In this document: positions 18,656 to 28,263 of the stretch, one piece after another
Position numbering within the stretch: the stretch's first letter is position 1
Layout: the number at the start of each line of letters is the position of its first letter
Assembly: GCA_965243775.1 (NCBI GenBank)
Contig: CBDEWF010000037.1
Span: 1 to 64,000, forward strand
Direction: 5' to 3'
Source of the DNA: Sansalvadorimonas sp965243775
Lineage (GTDB): Bacteria > Pseudomonadota > Gammaproteobacteria > Pseudomonadales > Endozoicomonadaceae
DNA: 64,000 bases
Program-made: the position numbers and the translations under genes
Notes under the pieces: generated by a model
Database searches by the model: none
What the model was told of the DNA's origin: nothing
Seen by the model: only the letters and a program-made list of their open reading frames with translations

Positions 18656-21655
18656 TCACCTGAGGTATTCAAGCTCAAAATGTCTGAATGTTGAGAACTC
18701 TCCCAAGTCTATAACTTCCGGATTATTCTGGTTGTAGTCTGACGCTTGAATCCTGCCATTTTCATTGACTCGTATTAAGTAGGTCTGGATACCGTTGCTC
18801 AGGATATATGAGTCTTGATCAACATCATGGACATTAAAGCCAGTATCCGTCCTGCTTCCTGGAGCAGGTATCTGTCTTCTGGCACTCTCCTGCAAGGCTC
18901 TTGCAATCTCATCCTCACTCCTTGGCTCTAGGAAGTTACTGCCTTTGTGAAGGATAAAGGTAGCGGTTCTGTTGTAGTCTTGAACGAGCTTTTCTTCTAT
19001 TTCCTGCCGATAACTATTGCCGCTGGCAATTTGATCTGTGTAATGACAGAGAGCGTCAATGGTTTCCCTGCCACCGGTTAAACCGCTGTATGTCATAAAG
19101 TGTGGGCTGGTGGCCGCATCACCTGAAGCTGCAACAGTAAGAGATGGGCCATTACCTGCATTTTTTACGACGGTGAAATGATCCAATGGTTTGTCTTGGG
19201 CCACCGGGAAAGTTGTGGTGAACTGTGAATTCATCACCGGCAGAGTTGCCGACAGCGTTTTACCGAATCCCAAGTGATCAGCGGCACTTTGGAACCAGCA
19301 CTGGCTCAGAATTTTCTGAATTTCTCTGTTTTCATTATCATCCAGTCCGGCAGTGACGCTTTTCATCCACTGATCGGTCGGGTCAGGAATTTCCATGCCC
19401 AAATAAATCAGGTTTCTGTTTTCAAAAGTGCGTACCTGACAGACCTCGGATTCAATAGCCTGTACCATGGCTTCCAGTGTGACAGTGTCCTGTTGCAGTC
19501 TACCGTTTCTCAGGTCTGCCAGTATCTCCAGAATAAATTCTCTTTCGTTATCATCGTCTGTTTTGTCGAGCAGATGCTGCAGTTCAGCTTCATCAATGGC
19601 CAGAGTCAGGATCAGTCTTTTTCGTGCAGCATGGCTCAGATAGGGGCCAACTGACCCCGTAAATGGATGCATGATCTCAATAAAGTACTTTTGGTAGCTT
19701 TCGCCAAACTCTTTATCAGTTGTCAGTACATTCTGAAATGTTGGAAAGGTTTGCAGTTCGTCATTTTTGATAAGAGGACTTTCCCAGGAAGCGACACCAT
19801 ATTGTCTGGGGTGAGTCACCGGGCAGTGATTAAGAAACTTGTTTCTGGTTGGGCTCTCTTTTCCTCCTGCGCAGATCAACAGGTCTGTTTCGAAAACCTC
19901 CTGTTGCTCTTGTTTGGTCTCTCCAGAATCATATCTTTTCTGGTACTGAGCACGTACGCGGTATTTTCCCCCCGGTTGTTCAGGCGGTTCAACACTGGTC
20001 AGTTCATGGGCAGCAAGGCGCTGAATATGTGGTGGATTATGACTGTCAAAGGAAATGAGTTTGGTTAATCGCTGGTGTAACGCATTTTCCAGGGCTTTGG
20101 TTACAAGATAGGCAGAGCCGTCGGGCTGAACCCTGGACCTTCCATCCTCTGAGAGCAGTTCATCAAATTCTTCGCCAAGGTAATAACGCAGATCTTTAAG
20201 CCATTGCCTGTCGAGCCGTACGACCTGCGGGCGGTTGTATCGTGTATCCCGTTTTTCCAGAACAACAATATCAGCGCCTTTTTCATACTGACGTATTGCG
20301 GTCATCAACCCAACCGGGCCACCGCCCTCGATAACAACCTTGGGGTGGTGTGGCTTGGCATCATGGGTATTGCACATATGTTGAAGTTGAGCATCGTACA
20401 TAACCGGCCCGGCCAAATCTTCAATCTGTTCAAGAGCCAGGTAGGTTTCAGAAAAGTTATCATCCTGAACAACTTCCGGATCTCTTAACAGGTCCGCACC
20501 CCACTTTCTGCCAAGGGTGGAATTAATGTGATGAAGCTGTTCTCTGGCAGCGGCAGCTATGACCAACTCAGGCTGAATCTTGACAAGAATGCGTTCTCTT
20601 TGACGCTTCATCGAAGATCGCCTCGCCCTGGATATTCCTGGTTCAGCCATTTTCAGCCAGAGATTCTGGGCTGTTTCAATATCTTGCTTTAATCTGGCAA
20701 TGTTCAGGTTTTTCAGGCTGTTCTGAGCCTTGAGAAAATCAGGGTTTCCGGCGGCAGCTTGTACATCCTCCTTGAGTTTATTGGTCAGTTCATAGATGGA
20801 ATAGTGTGCCGTTGAATTCAACTTCATAAGAGTCGTACGATCACGGGCTGTGATCACGTCTATGCTGTCTCCTGTCGCTGAGTGAGCCTGCGTGGCTCTT
20901 CTTTCCAAATCATTCAGGTAGGTCTGTATTTCCGGATACTGTTCGGGGTGTATTGCAAAGTTATGTTGAACTTGCTCAAAAAGTTCGGGTTTAACCTGGC
21001 GGGCCTGTTCCAGAAGAGTCGCTGTAATACTGATTTCTGTTGTATTGGAGAGGCGCTCCTGGCTTGTTCTTGTAAAATGAGCCTGCAAGGTTTGGTCAAA
21101 TTGCGCAAACGCCTGTGCAGAGCCAGGATCATGCATGACACAGCTCTGTCTGGCTCTCATGTAATTGGCTGCATCGGCAACACTGACAGATGGCATCCTG
21201 GCCTGCAAACGCTGCATTTCTGATTCTGCTGTGCTTCGGGCCTGCTCCTCATCAAGGAGATGGTGTTTCTGCACTGCAATCTTATCCGTGTTGAGGCGTT
21301 TAAGGCCGTTTCCTGAATTAAATTCTGCCTGTACTGCTCTACGCTCACTTCGGTTGACAAAGGGAAATTCGCCTTTGGTAATGTGGACTACCAGCCGCTG
21401 TTTTATGGGAATTCCGATCGCGTTAGTCGAATGGAGGGCTTGCAAAGCCTGATCATGGAGGGCTTGTCTTGCTTGCTTGTTGGCAAAGGTGTTTTGTAAC
21501 CAGAGAATCAGAGACCAGGATGGGACCACTTCAACGACAACCCGGCCTCTGCTATCTAGAGCCATTTTCAAACGTCCTTTAGAACCATGGGCCGACTCTA
21601 TTTTCTGGAGATTGGAAGCAAAACTGGTAGGCTGCCTGTCAGCTTTTCTGAACAT
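18656..21655 (-). CDS. FAD-dependent monooxygenase-like protein with ~440-residue N-terminal extension
   Basis: About 999 residues from the ATG at 21655, preceded by GGGAG at 7 bases; a GTG two codons upstream is also possible, and the residue numbers below count from that GTG. The N-terminal ~440 residues are charged, mostly helical and unrecognised. A Rossmann dinucleotide-binding motif GGGPVGLMTA begins at residue 446 and is followed by an acidic residue in VVLEKR, as in class A flavin monooxygenases and the MICAL family. A second flavin motif occurs near residue 850 (ASGDAATSPHFM, then GLTGG). No signal peptide or membrane segment is evident. It is divergent from nosR but unlikely to be functionally tied to it. 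The substrate is unknown; the long N-terminus is unusual for simple hydroxylases. Confidence 0.72.
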   Translation of the reverse strand: MFRKADRQPTSFASNLQKIESAHGSKGRLKMALDSRGRVVVEVVPSWSLILWLQNTFANKQARQALHDQALQALHSTNAIGIPIKQRLVVHITKGEFPFVNRSERRAVQAEFNSGNGLKRLNTDKIAVQKHHLLDEEQARSTAESEMQRLQARMPSVSVADAANYMRARQSCVMHDPGSAQAFAQFDQTLQAHFTRTSQERLSNTTEISITATLLEQARQVKPELFEQVQHNFAIHPEQYPEIQTYLNDLERRATQAHSATGDSIDVITARDRTTLMKLNSTAHYSIYELTNKLKEDVQAAAGNPDFLKAQNSLKNLNIARLKQDIETAQNLWLKMAEPGISRARRSSMKRQRERILVKIQPELVIAAAAREQLHHINSTLGRKWGADLLRDPEVVQDDNFSETYLALEQIEDLAGPVMYDAQLQHMCNTHDAKPHHPKVVIEGGGPVGLMTAIRQYEKGADIVVLEKRDTRYNRPQVVRLDRQWLKDLRYYLGEEFDELLSEDGRSRVQPDGSAYLVTKALENALHQRLTKLISFDSHNPPHIQRLAAHELTSVEPPEQPGGKYRVRAQYQKRYDSGETKQEQQEVFETDLLICAGGKESPTRNKFLNHCPVTHPRQYGVASWESPLIKNDELQTFPTFQNVLTTDKEFGESYQKYFIEIMHPFTGSVGPYLSHAARKRLILTLAIDEAELQHLLDKTDDDNEREFILEILADLRNGRLQQDTVTLEAMVQAIESEVCQVRTFENRNLIYLGMEIPDPTDQWMKSVTAGLDDNENREIQKILSQCWFQSAADHLGFGKTLSATLPVMNSQFTTTFPVAQDKPLDHFTVVKNAGNGPSLTVAASGDAATSPHFMTYSGLTGGRETIDALCHYTDQIASGNSYRQEIEEKLVQDYNRTATFILHKGSNFLEPRSEDEIARALQESARRQIPAPGSRTDTGFNVHDVDQDSYILSNGIQTYLIRVNENGRIQASDYNQNNPEVIDLGEFSTFRHFELEYLR

Positions 21656-21833
21656 GATCACACTCCCTGCGAAATAATCCCATAAGAGGAGTGTAGCGAG
21701 GAGTTAGCAGATTTCAGTAGAGGATAATGGCGTCCAGATGGATATTTACCATTCTGTGTGCCCAGATTGCCAGCTTAGCAAATACTACAGAATGCCTCAT
21801 AATATGATTTTTTAGTGCCCACCAAATAGGTTT

Positions 21834-23975
21834 ATGACAAAGCTGTTTTACCAGGTTCGGTCTTGGGTAGCATTGGCTGACCAGCTTCTGGTCTGTCTTC
21901 TGATCCTGAGTCTGTTGCTTTGGCCAAGCTTCAGCCAGGCTGAGAGCAGTATAACAGCCCAGGTCGGCCAACACTTCCCTGACCTGACTGTGACTAGGGT
22001 AGAGAACCCATTACCGGTATGGGAGTTGAAGAAGAAAGGCCTGCTGTTTGGCTGGGCTTTTCAATCTACAGATATCGTTGATATTCCTGCTTACTCCGGT
22101 AAACCCGTTAATATGCTGGTAGTCATAGATACCAGTGGCAGGATTTTGGTATCTGACGTTCTGGAACATCATGAACCAATACTGCTGGTCGGTATTCCAG
22201 AGCAGTCCTTATTTGATTTTGCCAGCAAGTTCACAGGTCTGGCAGTGACTGACCGGGTTCGGGTCGGAGCTGGCAACCAGGAAGGTGTGACAAATATTGA
22301 TGCCATTACCGGTGCAACTGTTTCGGTGATGGTTGTTAATGAAACCATTATGCGTGCTGCGACCAGGGTCGCAGTTGCCTTTGGCGTTATCAGTGCCGAA
22401 AGTCAGCAACATCAGCCGGCCAGGATAAAGACCAAACTGTTCCAGAAAGCTGACTGGCTTACACTCACTGGTGATGGCTCTATCCGCACCCTGAAACTGC
22501 AGCGTTCTGATATTGATCAAGCCTTTATCGGAACCACAGGTGAAGGTATTGACGAAGCCAGCCAGGCCGAAGCCAGTGATACTTTTATCGATCTTTACTA
22601 CGCCCCCCTGAATGTTCCCACTATTGGCCGTAATCTTCTTGGTGACAGTGAGTTCAACTGGTTGATGGGTGAGCTGCAACCGGGAGATCAGGCTTTTGCC
22701 GTTATGGCCAGCGGACTCTATTCATTCAAGGGTAATGGCTATGTACGTGGTGGCATCTTTGATCGTATTCAGTTGCAGCAGTACAACAACAGCATCAGCT
22801 TCCGTGACAGCGACTATTATCGGCTCAGTGATGTCTTTATCCCCGGTTTTCCCGGTTTTGATGAAATGGCAATCTTTATTGCCCGGGCCAAATATGAGTT
22901 TGACTCGGGAAGTCCCTGGCAGGTAGAGCTTCTTGTTCGTCGTCAGATTGGCCCTGTCGAGAGTATTTTTACCAGCTTTTACGGGGACTACCTGATACCA
23001 GAAAAGTATGTAGATCGTCCGGCTCCAGTTGTGGCGAAAGAACCGGAAGCACTTTGGGTTTCTGTATGGAAACAGCAGACATTTCAGATCGTGGTTCTGA
23101 GTGCCGGGCTGGTACTGCTGACTACTATTCTGTTCCTGCAGGATGTTCTGGTTCGTCGTCCTAAACTTATGCACCGGCTGCGCCGTGGTTTTCTTATGTA
23201 CACGGTTGTATTTATTGGCTGGTATGCCCTTGGGCAGCTCTCCATTGTCAATGTTTTCACCTTTACTCATGCCTTGATGACCGGTTTCAAATGGGAGGTT
23301 TTCCTGCTGGATCCCATGCTGTTTATTCTATGGGGGTTTGTGGCCATGACCCTGTTGCTGTGGGGGCGGGGTATCTTCTGTGGCTGGCTGTGTCCTTTTG
23401 GGGCTCTGCAGGAACTTATTAATGAGCAGGCCCGCAGGTTTAAGATCAGGCAGTTTGAGCTGCCCTGGGGTGTCCATGAACGGCTGTGGGCGGTTAAATA
23501 CATCATTCTGCTGGTACTGTTTGCTATCTCCCTCGAATCCCTGGGAACAGCTGAGCGTTATGCTGAAATTGAACCCTTTAAAACAGCCATCACCCTGAAG
23601 TTTCAGCGTGAATGGGGCTTTGCCCTTTATGCCGGATTTCTGCTGTTTATTTCTCTGTTCACCCGCAAGTTTTATTGTCGTTATGTCTGCCCGCTGGGAG
23701 CTGCCCTGGCCGTTCCTGCCCGCCTGCGGCTGTTTGACTGGTTAAAGCGTCGCCAGGAGTGTGGCAAGCCCTGCCAGGTCTGTGCCAACGAGTGTGAAAT
23801 CCACGCCATTCATCCTGATGGTGAAATCAATGCCAATGAGTGCCATCACTGTCTTGACTGCCAGATGACCTACTTTAACGACAGCAAGTGCCCACCTCTG
23901 ATTCTGAAAAAGAGAAGGCAGAATCGTGCAGGCAGAGCCAGAAGTAACCAGATTCCCATTGTGGAGAGTCCCTGA
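21834..23975 (+). CDS. nosR: NosR, membrane flavo-iron-sulfur protein for N2O reduction
   Basis: NosR supports expression and electron supply of nitrous oxide reductase. This 713-residue protein has an N-terminal hydrophobic segment and a periplasmic FMN-binding domain with a TGAT motif around residues 159-162. Several membrane helices follow (~residues 415-640), with two CxxxCP motifs (CGWLCPFG and CRYVCPLG). The C-terminal ferredoxin-like part contains CQVCANEC and CHHCLDC clusters. Length and order match canonical NosR. It is the first gene of nosRZDFYL, with nosZ 18 bp downstream. I see no convincing FNR-type palindrome in the 172 bp upstream. Confidence 0.95.
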   Translation: MTKLFYQVRSWVALADQLLVCLLILSLLLWPSFSQAESSITAQVGQHFPDLTVTRVENPLPVWELKKKGLLFGWAFQSTDIVDIPAYSGKPVNMLVVIDTSGRILVSDVLEHHEPILLVGIPEQSLFDFASKFTGLAVTDRVRVGAGNQEGVTNIDAITGATVSVMVVNETIMRAATRVAVAFGVISAESQQHQPARIKTKLFQKADWLTLTGDGSIRTLKLQRSDIDQAFIGTTGEGIDEASQAEASDTFIDLYYAPLNVPTIGRNLLGDSEFNWLMGELQPGDQAFAVMASGLYSFKGNGYVRGGIFDRIQLQQYNNSISFRDSDYYRLSDVFIPGFPGFDEMAIFIARAKYEFDSGSPWQVELLVRRQIGPVESIFTSFYGDYLIPEKYVDRPAPVVAKEPEALWVSVWKQQTFQIVVLSAGLVLLTTILFLQDVLVRRPKLMHRLRRGFLMYTVVFIGWYALGQLSIVNVFTFTHALMTGFKWEVFLLDPMLFILWGFVAMTLLLWGRGIFCGWLCPFGALQELINEQARRFKIRQFELPWGVHERLWAVKYIILLVLFAISLESLGTAERYAEIEPFKTAITLKFQREWGFALYAGFLLFISLFTRKFYCRYVCPLGAALAVPARLRLFDWLKRRQECGKPCQVCANECEIHAIHPDGEINANECHHCLDCQMTYFNDSKCPPLILKKRRQNRAGRARSNQIPIVESP

Positions 23976-23993
23976 GGAGTCTCTAAGGAGCCC

Positions 23994-25886
23994 ATGGTGA
24001 AAATCAATCCTGATGATCAGACTGTTTCCGAGCATGTACGGATAAGTCGTCGTATGTTTCTGGGGGCGGCCACAGCCGTTGGTGGCAGTGCGGTAGCTGC
24101 TGGCACTGGCCTGGCATCGGGGCTGCTCGCTCCGTCTGTCCATGCCGCATCTTCCTCCAGTGATGGTTTTGTTGCTCCGGGCAAGCTGGATGATTACTAC
24201 GGCTTCTGGAGTGGAGGACACTCCGGTGAAGTCCGGGTTATGGGCGTACCCTCCCTGCGGGAACTGATGCGCATTCCGGTTTTTAATGTGGATTCCGCTA
24301 CCGGCTGGGGATTGACCAATGAGAGCAAGGAGGTTCTGGGGGATTCTTCCAGGTATCTGAATGGTGATTGTCATCACCCTCATATGTCGATGACCGATGG
24401 CCGCTATGATGGCAGGTATCTGTTCATCAACGACAAGGCTAATACCCGGGTGGCCAGGATTCGCTGTGATGTCATGAAAACCGACAGGATTGTGAATGTA
24501 CCCAATGTGTCGGCTATTCACGGCCTGCGGGTACAGAAGGCGCCCCATACCCGGTATGTGTTCGCCAATGGTGAGTATGAGATTCCTCTGCCCAATGATG
24601 GTCATGATCTGACCAGAACAAAAAACTACTTCTCGATGTTTAACGTGATTGATGCCGAGAAGATGGAGGTGGTGTTCCAGGTCATCGTGGATGGTAATCT
24701 CGATAACACCGATGCGGACTATAGTGGCAAGTATGTAGCCGCTACCTGCTACAACTCTGAAAAAGGCATGACCCTGCCGGAGATGATTACTGCTGAACGT
24801 GACTGGGTAGTTGTCTTCAATATGCCTCGTATCGAAGCGGCAGTGAAAGCGGGCAGGTTCAAGACACTCGGGGATTCCAGGGTTCCTGTTGTTGATGGCC
24901 GCAAGGGCAGTTCCCTGACCCGTTATATTCCGGTGCCCAAGAGTCCCCACGGTCTGAATACTGCTCCTGATGGCAAGTATTTTGTCGCTAATGGCAAGCT
25001 CTCACCCACTGTCAGTGTTATTGAAATTGCCCGTCTTGATGGTCTGTTTGATGACAAGCTCAAGCCCCGCGACACCATCGTTGCAGAGCCAGAGTTGGGT
25101 CTCGGCCCCCTGCATACGGCATTCGATGGCCGTGGCAATGCCTACACTACGGCCTTTATCGACAGTCAGATTGTCAAATGGAATGTGGGCAAAGCGATCC
25201 AGGCTTACCAGGGCAAGAAAGTGAACTACATCAGCCAGAAGCTGGATGTTCATTACCAGCCGGGCCATAACCATACCTCCATGGGTGAAACCCGGGATGC
25301 CGATGGCAAGTGGCTGGTGGCTCTTTGCAAGTTCTCAAAAGATCGCTTCCTGAAAGCCGGTCCACTGCATCCGGAAAATGATCAGCTGATTGATATTTCC
25401 AGCGACAAGATGCGCATTGTTCATGATGGCCCGACCTTTGCCGAGCCCCATGACTGTATCATCGTGCATCGCAGTAAGGTAAAGACCAGAAAGATCTGGA
25501 CCCGTGATGATCCCTTCTTCGCCAGTGCAAGAGAGCAGGCTAAAAAGGATGGTGTCACTCTGGAGTCCGATAACAAGGTTATCCGTGATGGCAAAAAGGT
25601 GCGAGTGTATATGACCTCGGTTGCCCCCAGCTTTGGCTTGACCGACTTTACCGTAAAACAGGGTGATGAGGTGACAGTGTACGTGACCAATCTGGATATG
25701 GTTGAGGATGTCACTCACGGTTTTTGTCTGGTCAATCATGGGGTGAGTATGGAAATCAGCCCCCAGCAGACTTCGTCCATTACCTTTAAGGCAGATCAAC
25801 CAGGAGTACACTGGTATTACTGCAACTGGTTCTGTCACGCCCTGCATATGGAAATGCGTGGTCGTATGCTGGTGGAAAAAGTCTGA
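23994..25886 (+). CDS. nosZ: Nitrous oxide reductase NosZ (TAT-exported, clade I type)
   Basis: This is the periplasmic copper enzyme reducing N2O to N2. The 630-residue protein starts at an ATG with an AAGGAG site and has a twin-arginine signal (S-R-R-M-F-L-G near residue 17). Copper ligands are visible. Cu-Z histidines include H127, H128 and H130 in DCHHPH, with others in IHGLRV, SPHGLN, NHTSMGE and EPHD. The C-terminal cupredoxin domain holds the CuA site: THGF, Cys610 and Cys614 in CNWFCHALHMEM, and the Met ligand. All key residues look intact. The TAT signal and the nosRZDFYL order point to the proteobacterial clade I enzyme. Confidence 0.97.
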   Translation: MVKINPDDQTVSEHVRISRRMFLGAATAVGGSAVAAGTGLASGLLAPSVHAASSSSDGFVAPGKLDDYYGFWSGGHSGEVRVMGVPSLRELMRIPVFNVDSATGWGLTNESKEVLGDSSRYLNGDCHHPHMSMTDGRYDGRYLFINDKANTRVARIRCDVMKTDRIVNVPNVSAIHGLRVQKAPHTRYVFANGEYEIPLPNDGHDLTRTKNYFSMFNVIDAEKMEVVFQVIVDGNLDNTDADYSGKYVAATCYNSEKGMTLPEMITAERDWVVVFNMPRIEAAVKAGRFKTLGDSRVPVVDGRKGSSLTRYIPVPKSPHGLNTAPDGKYFVANGKLSPTVSVIEIARLDGLFDDKLKPRDTIVAEPELGLGPLHTAFDGRGNAYTTAFIDSQIVKWNVGKAIQAYQGKKVNYISQKLDVHYQPGHNHTSMGETRDADGKWLVALCKFSKDRFLKAGPLHPENDQLIDISSDKMRIVHDGPTFAEPHDCIIVHRSKVKTRKIWTRDDPFFASAREQAKKDGVTLESDNKVIRDGKKVRVYMTSVAPSFGLTDFTVKQGDEVTVYVTNLDMVEDVTHGFCLVNHGVSMEISPQQTSSITFKADQPGVHWYYCNWFCHALHMEMRGRMLVEKV

Positions 25887-25922
25887 CTGGATATGAACAC
25901 TGACCTGATATGAAAGCTTGTT

Positions 25923-27260
25923 ATGAAAATTGTTACGCCAGTTTCAGGCCTGACAGCTTGTCTGCTCAGTTCAGGTATGGCACTGGCCGCAGAGATTTCT
26001 GTTACACCAGCGAGTGACCTGCAGAAACTGCTGGATAACAGTCAGGCGGGAAATATCCTTGTTCTGGAACCAGGGCGGTATATCGGTAACTTTTGTATTA
26101 CCGTACCTGTGATCCTGTCGGGCAAGCCGGGAGTCACTGTTGATGGTGGCGGTACCGGAGATGCCCTGAGAATTTCTGCTGCCGGTGTCACCATTCGTAA
26201 TCTCAATATTGAAAACTGGGGTGATGATCTTACTGAACAGAATGCCGGTATTTATGGTCAGGAAGGGGCAGACAATATTGTTGTTGAAAACAATACCCTG
26301 CAGGGTGATGGGTTCGGTGTCTATCTTGAACGAATTGATGGTGGCCTGATCGCAGGAAACCGGGTAAAGGGTAATTCAGATCTGCGCTCCGCAGACCGGG
26401 GCAACGGTATCCATTTGGCTCTGGTTAAAAACGTTGAGGTCCGGGATAACCAGGTGTCCCGGACCCGCGATGGTCTTTACATCATTTCCAGTCAGGATAA
26501 CCGGCTGGTGAACAACCAGATGTATAACCTGCGCTTCGGAGTGCACTATATGTACTCTCACTCCAATGAGGTGTCTGGCAATATCGCCCGAGGCAACCGG
26601 GTTGGCCTGGCACTGATGTCATCCCGCAACCTGAAGATATTTAACAATACGTCAGAACAGAATGACGACTACGGTATTCTGATGAACTTCATTACCTATT
26701 CGGACATCAGGGATAACCGGGTCAGGAATATCAGAGCTCTGTATCAGGATGATAGTGAAGACTCCATCGAAGGTGCGGAAGGCAAAGCCCTGTTTGTCTA
26801 TAACTCAGCTTTTAACACCATCCGCGGTAACAGCTTCGCCTTTAGTGATCTTGGTATCCATCTGACAGCCGGCTCTGAAGGTAACAAAGTCTATGAAAAC
26901 GCCGTTATCAATAACCGGACTCAAGTGAAATATGTGGTGAACGATCCCCAGGAGTGGTCGGGAAGTGCTGATAATGGGCCTGCCCGGGGAAACTACTGGA
27001 GCGACTATCTTGGGTGGGATCTGGATGGCGATGGTCTGGGAGATACGGTGTATGAACCAAACGACAGCATGGACAGGCTGTTGTGGAAATATCCCTCATC
27101 AAGACTGTTGATTAACTCTCCTGCAATTGTGGTTTTGCGCTGGGTACAGGAGCTGTTTCCGGTTCTGAAATCTTCCGGGGTGAAGGACAGCTTTCCCCTG
27201 ATGGATGACCCAACCGGAACCCTGCCTGATAAACAGCAGGCAGGGGAGCGGATAATGTGA
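25923..27260 (+). CDS. nosD: NosD, periplasmic beta-helix copper-site maturation protein
   Basis: A 445-residue protein with a signal peptide (LTACLLSSGMALAAEIS) followed by a right-handed parallel beta-helix. Repeated N-N/G-N turn motifs such as VVENNTLQGDGFGVYLER and LKIFNNTSEQNDDYGI are characteristic of NosD and carbohydrate-binding CASH domains. NosD works with NosF and NosY to assemble the Cu-Z cluster of NosZ in the periplasm. Its stop codon overlaps the GTG start of nosF (ATGTGA), indicating translational coupling. No truncation is seen. Confidence 0.95.
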   Translation: MKIVTPVSGLTACLLSSGMALAAEISVTPASDLQKLLDNSQAGNILVLEPGRYIGNFCITVPVILSGKPGVTVDGGGTGDALRISAAGVTIRNLNIENWGDDLTEQNAGIYGQEGADNIVVENNTLQGDGFGVYLERIDGGLIAGNRVKGNSDLRSADRGNGIHLALVKNVEVRDNQVSRTRDGLYIISSQDNRLVNNQMYNLRFGVHYMYSHSNEVSGNIARGNRVGLALMSSRNLKIFNNTSEQNDDYGILMNFITYSDIRDNRVRNIRALYQDDSEDSIEGAEGKALFVYNSAFNTIRGNSFAFSDLGIHLTAGSEGNKVYENAVINNRTQVKYVVNDPQEWSGSADNGPARGNYWSDYLGWDLDGDGLGDTVYEPNDSMDRLLWKYPSSRLLINSPAIVVLRWVQELFPVLKSSGVKDSFPLMDDPTGTLPDKQQAGERIM

Positions 27261-28261
27261 ATATTGTATCCGCCCGTGGCAGTTTACAAGCTCAGGGCTG
27301 TTTACAGCTGGATAATGTCGTCAAAGCATTTGGTCCTGTTAAAGCCGTTGACAGTATCAGCTACACCTTGGGTGAAGGTGAAGTTCTGGGGCTGTTTGGC
27401 CATAACGGTGCCGGCAAAAGTACCAGTATTAAGTTGATTCTGGGACTACTGTCTCCGGATGAGGGGCAGGTTTCGGTTTTTGGGCAGAAACCGAATCAGA
27501 AAGGTTTTCACAAATGCCGACACCAGATCGGCTTTCTGCAGGAAAGCGTCTGTTTTTATGAGCAGTTGTCCGGTTTGGAAGTGTTGATGTTTTTTGCCCG
27601 GTTAAAGGGGTTGAGGCGTAAACACTGTCTGAATCTTCTGGAACAACTGGGTTTATCCCATGCCCTTCATCGGCGGGTCGGCACCTGGTCCAAGGGAATG
27701 CGCCAGAGATTGGGGCTGGCACAGGCAATGCTGGGAGAGCCCAGGTTGCTGCTGCTGGATGAACCCACGGTTGGGTTGGACCCAGTTGCTACCCGGAATT
27801 TCTATCAGAGTGTTGCCGAGTTGAAAAAACATGGCTGCAGTGTAATCCTCTGTTCCCATGTGCTGCCCGGTGTCGAACGTTATATTGACCGGGCTGCCAT
27901 TATGGGCCAAGGCAGGCTACTGGCATTGGGGACTTTGGATGAGTTGCGCACACAGGCCGGACTGCCGGTTAGTCTGGTTATTGAAGGGCGCCACCTTGTC
28001 AGCCAGCTCCCGACCGAACTTCATAAACTATTTCATAGGCACTCTTCAGAAAAAGACTGTCGTATATTGCACCAGCTATTGCACAGGAAACCTTCAGAGA
28101 AAGATGCCCGTATGGTGCTAAGGGGTACGGATGATGACAAGTTAGCTATGATGCGCGGTCTGGCCTCCATGAAAGATATTACTGACTTTGAGTGGCATAT
28201 CCCTGACCTGGAAGACCTGTACAACCACTACTGCCAGCCCCTTTCCAGTGAGGAGGCTTGA
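27257..28261 (+). CDS. nosF: NosF, ABC transporter ATPase for NosZ maturation
   Basis: A cytoplasmic ATPase subunit energising the NosFY membrane complex that acts with NosD. It has Walker A GHNGAGKST, the signature region WSKGMRQRLGLAQ, Walker B LLLLDEPTVGLDP and a switch histidine in CSHVLP. The GTG start overlaps the end of nosD by 4 bp. At 334 residues it is somewhat longer than many NosF proteins (about 300). The extra length lies after residue ~245 and includes a near-duplicate pair, HKLFHRHSSEKDCRILHQLL then HRKPSEKDARMVL. Confidence 0.93.
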   Translation: MNIVSARGSLQAQGCLQLDNVVKAFGPVKAVDSISYTLGEGEVLGLFGHNGAGKSTSIKLILGLLSPDEGQVSVFGQKPNQKGFHKCRHQIGFLQESVCFYEQLSGLEVLMFFARLKGLRRKHCLNLLEQLGLSHALHRRVGTWSKGMRQRLGLAQAMLGEPRLLLLDEPTVGLDPVATRNFYQSVAELKKHGCSVILCSHVLPGVERYIDRAAIMGQGRLLALGTLDELRTQAGLPVSLVIEGRHLVSQLPTELHKLFHRHSSEKDCRILHQLLHRKPSEKDARMVLRGTDDDKLAMMRGLASMKDITDFEWHIPDLEDLYNHYCQPLSSEEA

Positions 28262-28263
28262 TA

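Noticed and set aside
21662..21833. FNR/Dnr box upstream of nosR
   Set aside because: No TTGAT-N4-ATCAA-like palindrome could be seen in the 172-bp gap.
23742..24950. Long reading frame antisense to nosR end and nosZ
   Set aside because: It lies over strongly conserved nosZ and its translation looks like a shadow (His/Ile/Gly-rich), with no ribosome site.
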